A stretch of DNA of 41,806 nucleotides, taken from NCBI GenBank assembly GCA_036351255.1, contig JAZBOS010000004.1, forward strand, positions 1-41,806. Direction: 5' to 3'. The notes under the pieces were generated by a model that searched no databases, was not told the DNA's origin, and saw only the letters and a list, made by a program, of their open reading frames with translations. Made by a program: the position numbers and the translations under genes. Positions 1-8,845 of the stretch are shown piece after piece (positions within the stretch are counted from its first letter, which is position 1; every line of letters starts with the position of its first letter). The DNA comes from Bacteroides sp. Its GTDB lineage: Bacteria; Bacteroidota; Bacteroidia; Bacteroidales; UBA7960.

Positions 1-161
1 CCATTTGTCTGTTATGGTTTGTAACTGATCAAAATACTTACTGGGATCTGTCGGGGGTGTATCCGATTTGAAAACCGCCCGGGTCCCTTACTTATATTAT
101 TTCTGATATTCTGTTTCCCCTTAAGGGTCCGGGCACTATCCTTTATTTTACTTTTTGATCC
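1..161. other. Left-edge sequence without a supported gene
   Basis: No complete gene is visible. On the minus strand the frame covering bases 90 down to 1 is open for 29 codons after a TAA and reads like protein (it includes FKSDTPPTDPSKYFDQLQ), but it contains no ATG. It could be a remnant, or a gene with an unrecognised start that continues beyond the window. An imperfect inverted repeat (CCCGGGTCCCTTA near 78-90 against TAAGGGTCCGGG near 122-133) could be a weak terminator for one of the flanking genes. Confidence 0.25.
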
Positions 162-1421
162 TTAGAATTTCAACTGACGGCCCATGAACAGGATGCTGTT
201 GAAGCGGTTGTCCTTGATAAAATAAAGGAAGGGCCGATCGGCCTTGAAGGTGATATTTTGTTCTTCGTCAGGAGCGATGGCAGTTTTACGAATGATGACT
301 ACAGCAGTAGCTGCTGCCGCCTCAGTGCCTTCCTCTGCCACTTCGATCATGGCTTTATGGATTACCTTGTCAATTTTCAAATCCATCTCACCGGTCATGC
401 CACTGAAATCGGCTTTGTTTGAAAAGGCCAGGGGCATACCCATCATAGCCAGCAGGTCCTCCAGGTCAGTTTTGGTTTCGGCTTTGAATTTTGGTACGAT
501 CACATGAACATCCTTTTCTTCCATGCCCGCAATGGCTGCAATAAAGTCGTCTGCCGTCAGATTTGCTTCCAGTTCAGGCAGGCTGATTCCTTGTTTGGGC
601 AGGAAAATCAGCATCGAAAAATCACCCCCGTCGTAGGACAGTTCAATGGCTTCCATTTGATCGCTGGCGAAATAGGGCAATTTGTCGGTGCGGAACATAA
701 ATTCGGTTAGTTGCCGTTCCCCGTTTATGTTGGTAAAGTAATCCTGGCGGGTCATGTTTTTGTCAAATTCCACTGCCCAGGGTCCAAAAAAGTGAACCGC
801 GTTGACCAGTACCAGGCGGCTATCCTCCGTAAGGATTCCCGGGAGGATCAGGTCGCTGATCTTTTCGCGGGTTTCATCATATACCCACTGATTGATGTCG
901 AGGCGGATCTGCTCACGGTCTCCGCGATAGAAGTCTACCTCGTTAAGTGTTGTGCCGTAATTGCGCTCCAGCAAGTCGAAATACTGGGGACGGAAGTGAT
1001 ATCCCTGTTGCGCCCAGAGGTTGTTGGCAATATTGAGCTGAACCTTGTCGCCGGCCAGCTCACGCAGACGCAACATATAGTTGCTGTATTCAGGATGGAA
1101 GCGCTCCTGTTCTGGATCAAAATACAGGGTAGCCATCATTTCATCCTTGGTTTTTCCATCAGCGCCGGCATAAGTCATAGCCAGGGCCGATGAAATGCTG
1201 AAGGGCGAAATAATGAAGTTCTCCTTGTATTCGGGAATGGCTTTCAGCAAATCGAATGCAAAGAGGTTGTTGCGCTGGGGCAGGGGGAGTTCCATAACTT
1301 CTTCCATATTTCTTCCAGAGGTGGTGGTAACCAGTGATTTGTTTTTTTTGTTACATGAACTGAAGAACAAAAGAGATGCTCCCAGGACAAAAAAGAAAAT
1401 ATATTTTCCGATTTTTTTCAT
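162..1421 (-). CDS. Serpin-family protease inhibitor, predicted lipoprotein
   Basis: A serpin: a suicide-substrate inhibitor that traps a protease by inserting its reactive-centre loop into a beta-sheet. The frame is open upstream, but the start is set at 1421 because that ATG gives a clean lipoprotein signal (MKKIGKYIFFFVLGASLL followed by FFSSC, lipobox Cys near residue 23). The mature protein should be anchored to a membrane facing the periplasm or the outside. The length of 419 aa is normal for a serpin. Visible signatures are the N-terminal helix region NLFAFDLLKAI, SPFSISSALAMTYAGA, and NAVHFFGPW. The hinge EEGTEAAAATA begins near residue 363 and has the small residues typical of inhibitory serpins, and the C-terminal strand is DRPFLYFI. 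Counting from the hinge (P17 = E363) puts P1 at K379 or R378, which suggests trypsin-like targets. That assignment is inference and could be off by one or two residues. The gene stands alone and is divergent from the barrel genes. Confidence 0.93.
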   Translation of the reverse strand: MKKIGKYIFFFVLGASLLFFSSCNKKNKSLVTTTSGRNMEEVMELPLPQRNNLFAFDLLKAIPEYKENFIISPFSISSALAMTYAGADGKTKDEMMATLYFDPEQERFHPEYSNYMLRLRELAGDKVQLNIANNLWAQQGYHFRPQYFDLLERNYGTTLNEVDFYRGDREQIRLDINQWVYDETREKISDLILPGILTEDSRLVLVNAVHFFGPWAVEFDKNMTRQDYFTNINGERQLTEFMFRTDKLPYFASDQMEAIELSYDGGDFSMLIFLPKQGISLPELEANLTADDFIAAIAGMEEKDVHVIVPKFKAETKTDLEDLLAMMGMPLAFSNKADFSGMTGEMDLKIDKVIHKAMIEVAEEGTEAAAATAVVIIRKTAIAPDEEQNITFKADRPFLYFIKDNRFNSILFMGRQLKF

Positions 1422-1450
1422 ATGAATGCTATTTAGCATAATTTTTATAA

Positions 1451-1458
1451 CAAATTTA
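1451..1458 (-). promoter_or_regulatory. Candidate -7 box for the serpin gene
   Basis: Read on the minus strand this is TAAATTTG, an exact match to the Bacteroidota -7 consensus TAnnTTTG. The implied start site lies about 20-25 bases upstream of the serpin ATG. No convincing TTTG -33 box is seen at the expected distance, so the call rests on one box. Confidence 0.35.
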
Positions 1459-1545
1459 AGATTTAACAAGCGAACTACGGATGATTATATCGAAAACCGT
1501 ACCAAATATTCTTTATTCTTGTGCGTTGTAATAAAATAATGCATT

Positions 1546-1574
1546 TTTCAGCCATTCCTTTTTTTATAACTTTA
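1546..1574 (+). promoter_or_regulatory. Candidate promoter for the barrel gene pair
   Basis: TTTC at 1546-1549 and TAACTTTA at 1567-1574 are 17 bases apart, one mismatch each from the Bacteroidota -33/-7 pattern. Transcription from here would leave a leader of about 100 bases before the ATG at 1681. Confidence 0.35.
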
Positions 1575-1680
1575 CAGTGATTTTACCTCCGGTCTGATCT
1601 CCGGCCAACCAAACAGGCCTGAAACGGGTGGAAAAACCTCATCAACGCAGGAAGCAAAAAATGATTCTTAAAATCAAACA

Positions 1681-2445
1681 ATGAAGAGAATTTTATTTAT
1701 TGCCGCAATCATTTTTCTTAGCAGTTACTCCAATTTAATTGGCCAGACCCGGCCCAATATTCCCATCACGGGAGTGCCCAGCCAGCCTTTTACTTCCCTG
1801 CGTGAAGTGATGCTGAGCAAGTCGAGGGGCTGGGATGCGGGTCTGAGCATTGGTTCTTCTCATTCGCTTGCCGATATTGGGGGGACCCGTGATGCTTCGC
1901 GCATCCTGTTCCTCGATGTGCAATGGCAGGCCACCGGGGTACATCTTGGAGCCTTTGCCCGCTATCGGTTTTCTGAATTGTTTGCTGTAAATATGGGCTT
2001 AAATTATGGCCGTATCGGCGGGGCCGACAGCCTTTCGCCTGTGACCTCTTCCCGCTACGGCAGGGGGTATTATTTTGAGAATGATCTGTATGAACTTGGC
2101 CTGAAAATGGAGGTTTACCTGCCAAAGCGCGTTTTAAACATTCCGGTTGACCTCTATGCATTTGCTGGGATTTCTGCCCTTTACCACGATCCTGTTCTTG
2201 CTGATTCCCTTGGCATCATTGATATTTCTGAGAATTACATTCCTGTTCAACCTGTCATCCCCATTGGCTTTGGGTTTCATTACACCACCGAGTCGAACTT
2301 CAAGATTGGTTTTAATGTGGGCTGGCGTAAAACATTTACTGACTACTTAGATGGAGAGGCGCCCCCACCAGGGCCTGCCAAAGATTCCTATTTCTTTAAC
2401 GCCATTAACCTGGGCTATTATTTCAGCCCCAGGATGGGGAAGTAA
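1681..2445 (+). CDS. Exported outer-membrane-type beta-barrel protein, paralogue 1
   Basis: A 254-aa protein with a signal peptide (MKRILFIAAIIFLSSYSNLIGQ) followed by a region rich in alternating aromatic and glycine strands, as in small outer-membrane beta-barrels. Examples are GAFARYRFSELFAVNMGLNYG and the C-terminal strand NAINLGYYFSPRMGK. The function is unknown. It is homologous to the next gene: both carry a YGRGYYFEND / YEGYSFENN segment, a DLYAFAG / DIYAFAG segment, a YTT...G.GWR / GYELGYR segment ending in YLDG, and a closely similar C-terminus. The 19-base gap to the next gene indicates one operon. It could also be a PorT/OmpA-like barrel, but no peptidoglycan-binding domain is present. 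Start at ATG 1681, which leaves a full signal peptide. Confidence 0.75.
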   Translation: MKRILFIAAIIFLSSYSNLIGQTRPNIPITGVPSQPFTSLREVMLSKSRGWDAGLSIGSSHSLADIGGTRDASRILFLDVQWQATGVHLGAFARYRFSELFAVNMGLNYGRIGGADSLSPVTSSRYGRGYYFENDLYELGLKMEVYLPKRVLNIPVDLYAFAGISALYHDPVLADSLGIIDISENYIPVQPVIPIGFGFHYTTESNFKIGFNVGWRKTFTDYLDGEAPPPGPAKDSYFFNAINLGYYFSPRMGK

Positions 2446-2464
2446 ACCCTAATCTTTTTCTGTT

Positions 2465-3475
2465 ATGAGGAAACTGTTTGTTCTGGTTTTACTGTTGTTT
2501 TCAGGGGTAATCACTGCCCGTTCAGATGCTTTTGCCGATAATTGGATAGCCCCGGCCCGGGGGCTTTCAGCAATGGATCAAGTCAACAACTCGGAGGTTA
2601 CTGATGCCCTTACCCTCGTTTTTGAGGATCCGGAATACTATCCAGAGGATTCACCAGATAAGCCAAATTCATCAAAGGCCAGCAAAATTAGCCAATCGCG
2701 AAGGCACACCGGCAGCCGCAGTCAATCATACCAGGCACCCAATTCCAGCAGCCTAAGGGCAGGGAGCCTGGGGAGCAGCCGGGGAACACCTTCCCCAAGT
2801 ATTCTCACCCAGACCAGGGCCCAGGGTAAACCATCACTTCGCATGTCGCACCGTGACAGGTATTTTGGCGTTGGAAGCCGTGAATTTGGCTTCAATATTG
2901 GGACCGCCCATGGGTTTACTGATCTGCAGGGCAGCAAAGGTTTAGGCTTTGGCGAATCCCTGCAATTCCAGGTGAAAAACCCTGGCTTTACTTTAGGGCT
3001 TTATACCAAATTGCGCATGGTTGACTGGTTTGGCCTTAGTCTTGGCTTTGATTACGGAAGGGTGTCAGGAGAGGGAGATAATACACTGGGACCTTATGAA
3101 GGGTACTCCTTTGAGAATAACCTGGTGGAATTCAATGCCCGCCTGGCTTTCTATGCACCACTGGCTTCTGTGAACATATTCGATATATACGCCTTTGCCG
3201 GGTTGGCCCTCTTCAGCAATAACCTTAACTTGTATGATCCCGAGGGGTTTACTGTTGATACCGAGGGCAGTTTTTCCAAGCTTCAGCCTGCTATTCCTTT
3301 TGGCATAGGGCTTTCCGGGCTGGTAGGTAGCCGGGTGGTCATCGGATATGAACTTGGTTATCGTTACACTTCTTTTAATTACCTGGATGGAATTGCACCG
3401 GTCGATACCCGGTATGATGGTTATCTTTTCAACAATATTAAGATTGGGTTTATTCTGAAACCAAGGGGAAAGTAA
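2465..3475 (+). CDS. Exported outer-membrane-type beta-barrel protein, paralogue 2 with low-complexity insert
   Basis: A 336-aa protein with a signal peptide (MRKLFVLVLLLFSGVITARSDAFA). Residues from about 55 to 135 are Ser/Arg/Asn/Pro-rich and look unstructured. A barrel-like domain similar to the upstream gene follows, from about residue 140 to the end (FNIGTAHGFTDLQG, YEGYSFENNLVEF, DIYAFAGLALF, FNYLDGIAP). The extra 80 or so residues between signal and barrel are the main difference from the paralogue. They may be a periplasmic or surface linker. The pair probably arose by tandem duplication. Its role is not known, and no motif points to a transported substrate. Confidence 0.75.
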   Translation: MRKLFVLVLLLFSGVITARSDAFADNWIAPARGLSAMDQVNNSEVTDALTLVFEDPEYYPEDSPDKPNSSKASKISQSRRHTGSRSQSYQAPNSSSLRAGSLGSSRGTPSPSILTQTRAQGKPSLRMSHRDRYFGVGSREFGFNIGTAHGFTDLQGSKGLGFGESLQFQVKNPGFTLGLYTKLRMVDWFGLSLGFDYGRVSGEGDNTLGPYEGYSFENNLVEFNARLAFYAPLASVNIFDIYAFAGLALFSNNLNLYDPEGFTVDTEGSFSKLQPAIPFGIGLSGLVGSRVVIGYELGYRYTSFNYLDGIAPVDTRYDGYLFNNIKIGFILKPRGK

Positions 3476-3506
3476 GGCTTTCAAGGCTTTAACAAATATT
3501 AATATA

Positions 3507-3534
3507 TTTCCGTGGGATAATTATTTTAATTTTG
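3507..3534 (+). promoter_or_regulatory. Candidate trxB promoter
   Basis: TAATTTTG at 3527-3534 matches the -7 consensus TAnnTTTG exactly. TTTC at 3507-3510, 16 bases upstream, is a near match to the -33 box. The implied leader before the ATG at 3570 is about 30 bases. Confidence 0.45.
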
Positions 3535-3569
3535 CAAAAAATTAAAAATCATTTAGAAAAGGAAAAAGC

Positions 3570-4511
3570 ATGAGCGAGAATAAAGAACTGATTAAATGCC
3601 TGATTATAGGCAGTGGGCCTGCTGGTTATACAGCTGCCATCTATGCAGCCCGTGCGGATCTTCATCCCGTTATTTATCAGGGTTTGCAACCTGGTGGGCA
3701 GTTGACCATCACCACAGAGGTTGAAAACTATCCCGGATATCCGGAAGGGGTCCAGGGCCCGCAGATGATGGAGGATTTCCGGCAACAAGCCGAACGTTTT
3801 GGCACAGATATCCGTTGGGGCCTGGTTTCAGCGGTTGATTTGTCGCAGCGTCCCTTCAAAGTTACCGTTGATGAGACCAATGAGGTATTTGCAGAGACCC
3901 TCATCATTGCTACCGGGGCCAGCGCCCGCTGGCTGGGTCTGGAATCGGAAAAGAAATTTAATGGCTTTGGTGTTTCAGCCTGTGCCACCTGCGATGGTTT
4001 CTTTTACAAAGGCATGGATGTGGCTGTTGTTGGAGGAGGGGATACCGCCTGCGAAGAGGCTTCCTACCTCTCTAAACTGGCCAAGAAGGTATATCTGATT
4101 CACCGGCGCGATGAGTTAAGGGCTTCGAAGGCCATGCAGCACCGCGTGATGAAAACCCCCAATATTGAAGTGATCTGGGATACGGTACCCCAGGAAATTG
4201 TCGGGGACAAAACCGTGAACGGCGCCATCCTGAAAAACGTTAAGACTGGTAAGGAAAGCAAGCTTGACATTGAAGGCTTCTTTGTGGCCATCGGCCACAA
4301 GCCCAACAGTGAGATTTTTAAAGGACAGCTTGATATGGATGAGACCGGTTACCTGATCACCAAGTCCGACAGCACCCAAACGAATGTCCCGGGTGTGTTT
4401 GCCGCAGGCGACATTCAGGACCACGTTTTCCGCCAGGCTGTAACAGCAGCAGGTTCAGGATGCATGGCTGCAATTGAAGCCGAACGCTTCCTGGCCGACC
4501 TGGAAGATTAG
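3570..4511 (+). CDS. trxB: Thioredoxin reductase (NADPH)
   Basis: A cytoplasmic flavoprotein that transfers electrons from NADPH through FAD and a redox-active disulfide to thioredoxin. The 313-aa length is typical for the low-molecular-weight bacterial form. Visible motifs: FAD-binding [15 protein letters not shown] near residue 15, [16 protein letters not shown], the redox disulfide ACATCDGFF near residue 140, the NADPH-binding [19 protein letters not shown], and the C-terminal FAD contact [23 protein letters not shown] written here as two contiguous segments, GVFAAGDIQ and [14 protein letters not shown]. It has its own promoter and terminator, so it is probably a single-gene unit. It could reduce the thioredoxin-fold proteins encoded at 13.1-14.3 kb only indirectly, since those are exported. 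Confidence 0.97.
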   Translation: MSENKELIKCLIIGSGPAGYTAAIYAARADLHPVIYQGLQPGGQLTITTEVENYPGYPEGVQGPQMMEDFRQQAERFGTDIRWGLVSAVDLSQRPFKVTVDETNEVFAETLIIATGASARWLGLESEKKFNGFGVSACATCDGFFYKGMDVAVVGGGDTACEEASYLSKLAKKVYLIHRRDELRASKAMQHRVMKTPNIEVIWDTVPQEIVGDKTVNGAILKNVKTGKESKLDIEGFFVAIGHKPNSEIFKGQLDMDETGYLITKSDSTQTNVPGVFAAGDIQDHVFRQAVTAAGSGCMAAIEAERFLADLED

Positions 4512-4532
4512 TTTTCCCTTTATCTTTTCTAA

Positions 4533-4565
4533 AGCCCCGGATGGTCTGCCATTCGGGGCTTTTTG
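4533..4565 (+). terminator. Rho-independent terminator after trxB
   Basis: The 7-bp stem AGCCCCG (4533-4539) pairs with CGGGGCT (4554-4560) and is followed by a run of T. Confidence 0.85.
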
Positions 4566-4659
4566 TTGGTATGCCAGGGGAATAATTTCCTTAACTCGAA
4601 AAATTATCTGATATTTGATGTTGCTTTTTTTTTAGGTAATCCTTCAAAGTGTCTGGAAT

Positions 4660-6510
4660 ATGAACGTTTATGCATTTCTCTCCTTGGTGAGTTTTTTGCT
4701 TTTTATCCAGGCTTTTGTTTACGCTTACTTTTTATTGGAACATTCCAGGGAAAGAACGGGGTTCGCCCTGTTTTCCCTTTCTTTTTCTATTTTTGCCTTG
4801 TTTTCTTTTTTTATGAATTTGGCTACTTCCGTGGAACAGGCCTACCTGTTCGACCGGTTTGCTTCTATTGGCTGGACTACATTCCCCGTTTGGGTGGTTT
4901 GGTTATTATACCTGCTCTCCAATTCTGACAATAAAAGATTAAAGCAAGGCATCTGGTATTTTTTGTTGCCCCTGGCGCTATTATCCTTTCTGAGGTTTAA
5001 CCTGGAGCCTGAAACCATCAAGATATTCTATTTTCAGGATCAGGTTTTATTCAATTCAATCAATAGGGAAACACCGTGGTTTTATGTTTTTGTATTTTTC
5101 CTGATGTCTTCGGCATTGATTAGTTTGTTGATATTGCTCAGGTGGCAAAAGAACCTTCAAAAGAATCGTGAGCGGAGACAGGTAAGGGCCATTTTGGCGG
5201 GGATTCTTGTATTTTTCTTTGCCAGTGTGCTTACCAATCTTCTTTTCCCTTTTCTGGGCAATACCATCGTACCTCCCTTGGCACAAGTGACCGCCCTCCC
5301 CATGGGGGTAGGTCTTTATTTGTCGGTGGTGAGCCTGCGACCGCAAACTTTTACTTCTGATGTAGTTTCCAGGTTGATTACCAATCATCTTAAGGAGTTT
5401 GTCTTTTATTTCGACCAGCAGAATTCAATCTATGCAGCCAATCGGTATTGCCTTGAAAACCTAAGGTATAACAGCTATGAATTGATGCGTCTTGAGCCCG
5501 GGAAGATTTTTGCAGACTTTTCCATTATCCAGGAAAATGCCAGGAATCTCCGCTCCAATCAGGTCGTTTCCGAGATATCCACCCGGTTGAACCCAAAAAC
5601 AGGTTCCCCCATTCCCGTGGTGCTTTCCCTGATCCGGATTGATGATTACCTGGGAAATTATCTTGGCCTGGTAATTTTGGGACTTGATTTACGCCAGAAG
5701 GAAAAACTGCAGGAAGAGCTTGCTGAGCGGGCCCGCAATGAGCAGCAAATATCCCAGATCAGGCTGGACCTTGAGTCGTTGGTAGAAAAACGGACCCGGG
5801 AACTCATTGATGCCAATGAGCGCCTTAAAAAGGAGATCCTGGAAAGGAAAAGGGCCGAACAGCAGATCTCGGCCGATCTTGAAGAAAAAGTTCAATTGGT
5901 AAAAGAGATCCACCACCGGGTCAAGAACAATATTCAGATCATTATCTCGCTCACCAATATGATGGGCACGCACAAGGATATAGATCCCAATTCCCGGGAG
6001 AAATTGCGACGCATTGCTGAGCGAATCCGAAGTATTTCTGCCATTCATGAGGACTTTTATTCCTCAGCCAACCTCTCGAGGATCAATTTCAGCGATTTCA
6101 TTAAAAATACCACCGGTGAGATTTATGCAAATCAGGGCGCTGGCAAAAACATCATTTTCCGGCTGAATGTTGGCAATGAATGCCTCGAAATTGATCAGGC
6201 TATCCCTTGTGGTATTATTTACAGTGAGCTACTGACCAATGCCCTTAGGCATGCCTTCCCGAAATCGGAAGGTTCTGGTGGAACAGGATTAAATGTTGGA
6301 ACGATAAATGTTGAGTTTTACAAACGCCAGGATGAATATACCCTGTTAATCAGCGATAATGGGATAGGGCTTGATGGGAAAAGGCAAAATAATTCTGAAG
6401 GTTCTAGCGGGCTGGGACTGGTCAATGTTCTTGTCAAAGACCATCTTAAGGGCCGTTTAACCAAAAGGGTTTCATTCGGGACTTCCTTTATTTTAAAATT
6501 CAATACTTAA
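4660..6510 (+). CDS. Membrane sensor histidine kinase, 7TM-PAS-HisKA_2-HATPase, first of a pair
   Basis: A 616-aa sensor kinase. Residues 1 to about 230 contain seven or so hydrophobic segments (for example LSLVSFLLFIQAFVYAYFLL), a 7TM-type sensing region. A PAS-like region follows (about 240-350), then a charged coiled coil (about 350-405), then the phospho-acceptor box EIHHRVKNNIQ with His418, typical of the HisKA_2 family. The C-terminal HATPase domain shows the N box ELLTNALRHAF, DNGIGLDG, and GLGLVNVL. No receiver domain is fused and no response regulator is next door, so the partner must be elsewhere. The downstream gene is a paralogue with the same architecture, 16 bases away, and the two are probably co-transcribed. 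The signal sensed is unknown. Confidence 0.9.
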   Translation: MNVYAFLSLVSFLLFIQAFVYAYFLLEHSRERTGFALFSLSFSIFALFSFFMNLATSVEQAYLFDRFASIGWTTFPVWVVWLLYLLSNSDNKRLKQGIWYFLLPLALLSFLRFNLEPETIKIFYFQDQVLFNSINRETPWFYVFVFFLMSSALISLLILLRWQKNLQKNRERRQVRAILAGILVFFFASVLTNLLFPFLGNTIVPPLAQVTALPMGVGLYLSVVSLRPQTFTSDVVSRLITNHLKEFVFYFDQQNSIYAANRYCLENLRYNSYELMRLEPGKIFADFSIIQENARNLRSNQVVSEISTRLNPKTGSPIPVVLSLIRIDDYLGNYLGLVILGLDLRQKEKLQEELAERARNEQQISQIRLDLESLVEKRTRELIDANERLKKEILERKRAEQQISADLEEKVQLVKEIHHRVKNNIQIIISLTNMMGTHKDIDPNSREKLRRIAERIRSISAIHEDFYSSANLSRINFSDFIKNTTGEIYANQGAGKNIIFRLNVGNECLEIDQAIPCGIIYSELLTNALRHAFPKSEGSGGTGLNVGTINVEFYKRQDEYTLLISDNGIGLDGKRQNNSEGSSGLGLVNVLVKDHLKGRLTKRVSFGTSFILKFNT

Positions 6511-6526
6511 TGGGCCTTTGTATACC

Positions 6527-8398
6527 ATGACCTTCAACATGATTTCCATAATGTCCATTATTGTCTTGGTCTTGTACCTGGAGATGGGTTTCTTTGTGTT
6601 TTTGAAGAACCCTTCGGCAAGCCTGAACCGGTGGTTCTTTTTCGTTGCCTTGGGACTTGCTGTTTGGTCCTTCGGACATGTCTTCCACGACCCTTCCAGC
6701 AAAATGTTTGGGGGGTATTTCCTGTTCCCTTTTTCCGTGGTGGGGGCATTCCTTTATGTCCCGTTCTTGGTAAGGTTTATTTCGGGCCTTACCGATTTTC
6801 CGCGTAACAACAGGTTCAAGCGATGGATTTTCAGAATTGCCTTTTTATACGCATTGCTGTTAGTTGTTTATCTTTTGACCAATCCTGAAAAAATTGATCA
6901 TGTTTTTTTTATCAACTGGTTTGAAAATTCGCCATCAAACAGCTTGTTTACACTGGGTGCATTCTTCTTTTTTTTACTGACCAACGTTCTTATCATTTTT
7001 TCCCTTTTAATTTGGAGAAAAGGAATGCGCCGACCGGCTGAAATTGCCCAGTTCAGGTTCATTTTTTACCCCCTGATTGTATCCCTTTTCTTTTCCTTTT
7101 TGTCCGACCTCATCCTTCCTATGGGGAGCATTTGGGGGATAAACCATCTGTCGCACATTTATTCGATTTTTTGGTTGGGCGGGGTAGCTTATGGCGTTTT
7201 GCGCCTGAGGTTTTTTGCCCTGACCCCGTCACTTGCCGCTGAACAGGTCATTGGTCAAACCCGCCAGGTTTTGTTATTCTGCGACCTACAGGGCCGCGTG
7301 ACCAAAACAAATGCCTTTACGGCTGGGTTGCTGCAATTGCGCAGTAAAGAGATGGAAGGTAAAAAGGTTATCCAATTCTTTGCAGAAGAACGCGAATTGG
7401 AGAATTACCTGGAGTGGGCTACTTCTAATGGCTTTTCCGGCCCGGCTGAAATCAGCCTTCGTTCTTCACGTGGCGAGTACATTGCCGTGAATGTGTCGTT
7501 TTCACTGGTAAAAGATGCCTTTGATGATGTCCTGGGATTAATGGTCTATGGACAGGATAATCGCGAGTCCATCAAATTGCGTAATGAAATCCTGATACGC
7601 CAGCAGATTGAGAATAAACTGCGGAGCCTGAGTGAAGTGCTTGAGGCAAGGGTAAAGGAAAGGACTGATCAGCTTGCCAATTCCTATAAAGAACTGCAGG
7701 TTAAGATGACCGAACGCCTGAAAGTCGAAGAGAAGATCAAGTCAGATATCGCTGAGAAAGAAGTCCTGATCAACGAAATCCATAACCGGGTCAAGAACAA
7801 CATGAATCTGATCATTGCCCTGATCAATGCCCAGATAAGCAAGGAAAACCCCCGGAAGGTCAATCAGAAGTTCAGGGAACTGGCCCAGCGTGTCCGAGCC
7901 ATTCTGCTCGTGCACCATCACTTGTATCTTTCACTGAATTACTCCGAAGTGGATTTCTCTGGATTTTTGAGGCTGCTTGTCAGCCAGCTGATCGATTTTT
8001 ACCCCTCGGATGAAGAAGTCAGTCTTGAGCTAAACCTCTCCGAGGTTTTCCTCGATATTGACCATGCAATCCCTTTGGGGATCATTGTCAACGAATTAAT
8101 CAGCAATGCCCTGGCGCATGCTTTTCAAGCACGCGGACGGAGAAAAGAAGAGATTAAGCCTCCGCTGCTTGCCATCGACTTTTTCCAGGAGGAAGGGTTT
8201 TGCCACCTTCGCATAAAAGACAATGGAAAGGGATTGCCCAAAAAATTTGATTTTCACAATGGCCAAACCAACGGTCTTTCCCTGGTGGATGTTTTGGTAA
8301 GTGACCAGGTAAGTGGTCAATTGGAAATACAGTCGAAGGAAGGAACCCAGATAAAAATCATTTTCCCGTTGGCTGCAAGCTCATTGTCTGGTTCATGA
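6527..8398 (+). CDS. Membrane sensor histidine kinase, second of a pair
   Basis: A 623-aa paralogue of the upstream kinase: an N-terminal multi-pass region (to about residue 230), a PAS-like region, a coiled coil (SLSEVLEARVKERTDQLANS), then HisKA_2 with EIHNRVKNN (phospho-acceptor His419) and a HATPase domain (ELISNALAHAF, DNGKGLPK). Compared with the upstream protein the second His of the HHRVKNN box is Asn, which fits the first His being the phosphorylated one. The G2-type box is weaker (GLSLVDVLV instead of GLGLVNVLV), so catalytic strength may differ. The start is placed at ATG 6527; a TTG at 6518 is in frame but less likely. Heterodimer formation between the two kinases is possible but is inference. 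Confidence 0.88.
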   Translation: MTFNMISIMSIIVLVLYLEMGFFVFLKNPSASLNRWFFFVALGLAVWSFGHVFHDPSSKMFGGYFLFPFSVVGAFLYVPFLVRFISGLTDFPRNNRFKRWIFRIAFLYALLLVVYLLTNPEKIDHVFFINWFENSPSNSLFTLGAFFFFLLTNVLIIFSLLIWRKGMRRPAEIAQFRFIFYPLIVSLFFSFLSDLILPMGSIWGINHLSHIYSIFWLGGVAYGVLRLRFFALTPSLAAEQVIGQTRQVLLFCDLQGRVTKTNAFTAGLLQLRSKEMEGKKVIQFFAEERELENYLEWATSNGFSGPAEISLRSSRGEYIAVNVSFSLVKDAFDDVLGLMVYGQDNRESIKLRNEILIRQQIENKLRSLSEVLEARVKERTDQLANSYKELQVKMTERLKVEEKIKSDIAEKEVLINEIHNRVKNNMNLIIALINAQISKENPRKVNQKFRELAQRVRAILLVHHHLYLSLNYSEVDFSGFLRLLVSQLIDFYPSDEEVSLELNLSEVFLDIDHAIPLGIIVNELISNALAHAFQARGRRKEEIKPPLLAIDFFQEEGFCHLRIKDNGKGLPKKFDFHNGQTNGLSLVDVLVSDQVSGQLEIQSKEGTQIKIIFPLAASSLSGS

Positions 8399-8424
8399 CA
8401 AGGGATATTTAAATCGTTTTATTT

Positions 8425-8841
8425 ATGAAAAGATTTGTTGAATTAAAATGGCTAGAGGATATGGTCTTTGAAGTGGACAACGACGGACAGAAAGTCATGA
8501 TCGATGCCAATTTGGATCAATCGGAAAAGCCCCGGGGCTTGCGTCCCAAATCCTTAATGATGGTTTCTTTGGCCGGATGCACGGCCATTGATGTGGTGGA
8601 TATTCTGAATAAAATGAGGGTAAAGATTGATGGTCTGACCATTTCTGTTGAGGGGAACCTGAGGGATGAACTGCCCAAGGATTATCTTTCCATGCACGTC
8701 TCCTATGTTTTTAAAGGTAAGGACCTGCCCATGGAAAAACTGGAGCGGGCAGTTGAGTTGTCCAAAGAAAAATACTGCGGGGTGAGTGCTACCCTAGTCA
8801 GGGCCATAGACCTTACTTACGCGATCCGGGTGGAGGAATAA
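8425..8841 (+). CDS. OsmC/YhfA-family protein
   Basis: A 138-aa small cytoplasmic protein of the OsmC-like fold. Two conserved cysteines sit where the family's peroxidatic and resolving Cys do: C52 in LAGCTAIDV and C118 in KYCGVSATL. The family includes thiol-dependent hydroperoxide reductases; the short YhfA branch to which this looks closest has no settled substrate. It follows the kinase pair by 26 bases on the same strand and could be the last gene of that transcript. It converges with DUF2851, with only 4 bases between the stops. Confidence 0.88.
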   Translation: MKRFVELKWLEDMVFEVDNDGQKVMIDANLDQSEKPRGLRPKSLMMVSLAGCTAIDVVDILNKMRVKIDGLTISVEGNLRDELPKDYLSMHVSYVFKGKDLPMEKLERAVELSKEKYCGVSATLVRAIDLTYAIRVEE

Positions 8842-8845
8842 GCCC

